NCBI GenBank assembly: GCA_040414855.1
Contig: JBEDUQ010000429.1
Location: forward strand, 1-13,486
Reading direction: 5' to 3'
From: DASVXQ01 sp040414855
Lineage (GTDB): Bacteria; Actinomycetota; CALGFH01
DNA: 13,486 nucleotides
Made by a program: the position numbers and the translations under genes
In this document: positions 13,153 through 13,486 of the stretch, piece by piece
Numbering within the stretch: the stretch's first letter is position 1
Layout: every line of letters starts with the position of its first letter
The notes under the pieces: model-generated
Seen by the model: the letters and a program-made list of their open reading frames with translations, nothing else
Database searches by the model: none
Told to the model about the DNA's origin: nothing

Positions 13153-13486
13153 GTGCCGCGCAACCGCCCCAGCCGCGAGTGGGCCCAGGAGGGCCAGGAG
13201 GATGACCACGTCAAGGCCGTGGAACGCGCGATGGTCGCGATCCGGAGGAGCCAGACCCGGCGTGCGCTGAACCGCCTGGCCGACGCGCGGGAAGCGCGCG
13301 ACGACGCCGACGATTCCGGGGTGGTGGGCGGCTCGGCCATCGACGTGCTCGACGCGATCGAGGCCGCGGAGCAGGCGGGGACCCCGGCCACCGTCTCCGG
13401 CGTCGCGGCCGCCCTCAACGTCGACCAGCCAAGGGCGAGCAAGCTGGTGGCCGCCGCCGTCGAGGCGGGGGTGGTGCGTCGCGAAG
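13153..13486 (+). CDS. MarR-like winged-helix regulator, 3' partial
   Basis: The frame is open from GTG 13153 to the window edge (111 complete codons). GGAGA at 13144-13148 serves as SD site. A charged N-terminal part (VERAMVAIRRSQTRRALNR, then a run rich in Asp, Ala and Arg) leads into a helix-turn-helix: VLDAIEAAEQAGTPATVSGV, then AAALNVDQPRASKLVAAAVE, then AGVVRRE just before the wing. This matches the actinobacterial MarR/wHTH type in which SxVAxxLxVDQPRxSxLV is the recognition region. The C-terminal dimerisation and ligand region is outside the window. It may co-regulate the oppositely oriented MarR-nucleotidyltransferase unit, or the shared palindrome may serve only one of the two. Confidence 0.82.
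   Translation, partial: MPRNRPSREWAQEGQEDDHVKAVERAMVAIRRSQTRRALNRLADAREARDDADDSGVVGGSAIDVLDAIEAAEQAGTPATVSGVAAALNVDQPRASKLVAAAVEAGVVRRE

Noticed and set aside
13128..13442. A 104-codon minus-strand frame at the right edge
   Set aside because: It is antisense to the partial MarR-like gene, whose helix-turn-helix sequence and SD site make the plus strand the coding one.
1..13486. CRISPR arrays, tRNA or rRNA genes, insertion sequences, integrases
   Set aside because: I found no regularly spaced repeats, cloverleaf-like conserved segments, transposase motifs or long terminal inverted repeats anywhere in the window.

Overview
The window is high-GC DNA (about 70% by eye) with strong G/C preference at third codon positions, frequent GTG starts and purine-rich Shine-Dalgarno (SD) sites. 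The families present (stand-alone Clp N-domain protein, RibD-like reductase, DUF4132 protein, LppX/LolA-like lipoprotein, LigC-type ATP-dependent DNA ligase, MarR and TetR regulators) point to a soil-type actinomycete. Genus cannot be read from the sequence. I see no phage, transposase, integrase, CRISPR array, tRNA or rRNA, so this looks like chromosomal accessory or housekeeping DNA rather than a mobile island.

Layout. 1-665: 3' part of a Clp N-domain protein (+), followed by a hairpin. 798-1412: RibD/DHFR-like reductase (+), converging on a TetR regulator (1515-2324, -). The TetR gene is divergent from an alpha/beta hydrolase (2423-3268, +), with a short AT-rich shared regulatory region. 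3396-6023: large DUF4132 protein (+), then a lipoprotein (6081-6995, +) with its own promoter candidate. The lipoprotein converges on a minus-strand block: a membrane flavo-haem oxidoreductase of the ferric reductase/NOX type (7044-8393), a LigC-like ATP-dependent DNA ligase (8507-9586) and a secreted multidomain adhesin-like protein (9653-11818). After a 222-bp spacer with no gene come a lincosamide/aminoglycoside-type nucleotidyltransferase (12041-12580, -) and the MarR regulator just upstream of it (12620-13093, -). A second MarR-type regulator (13153 to the window end, +) is divergent from the first and runs off the edge.

How the genes may work together. The window holds two local regulator-target units. 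One is TetR with the divergent hydrolase. The other is MarR with the nucleotidyltransferase as a probable two-gene operon, facing a second MarR across a 59-bp region that contains a perfect 10-bp palindrome. The rest look like independent transcription units.

The most notable observations are: a duplicated two-cysteine module in the secreted protein; loss of one expected haem-ligand histidine in the ferric-reductase-like protein; a nucleophile elbow without the usual final glycine in the hydrolase; and a series of perfect 9-12 bp tandem duplications clustered at gene borders. No obviously new multi-gene defence or biosynthetic system is visible. The strongest candidates for something undescribed are the duplicated secreted module and the paired-MarR resistance-like unit.
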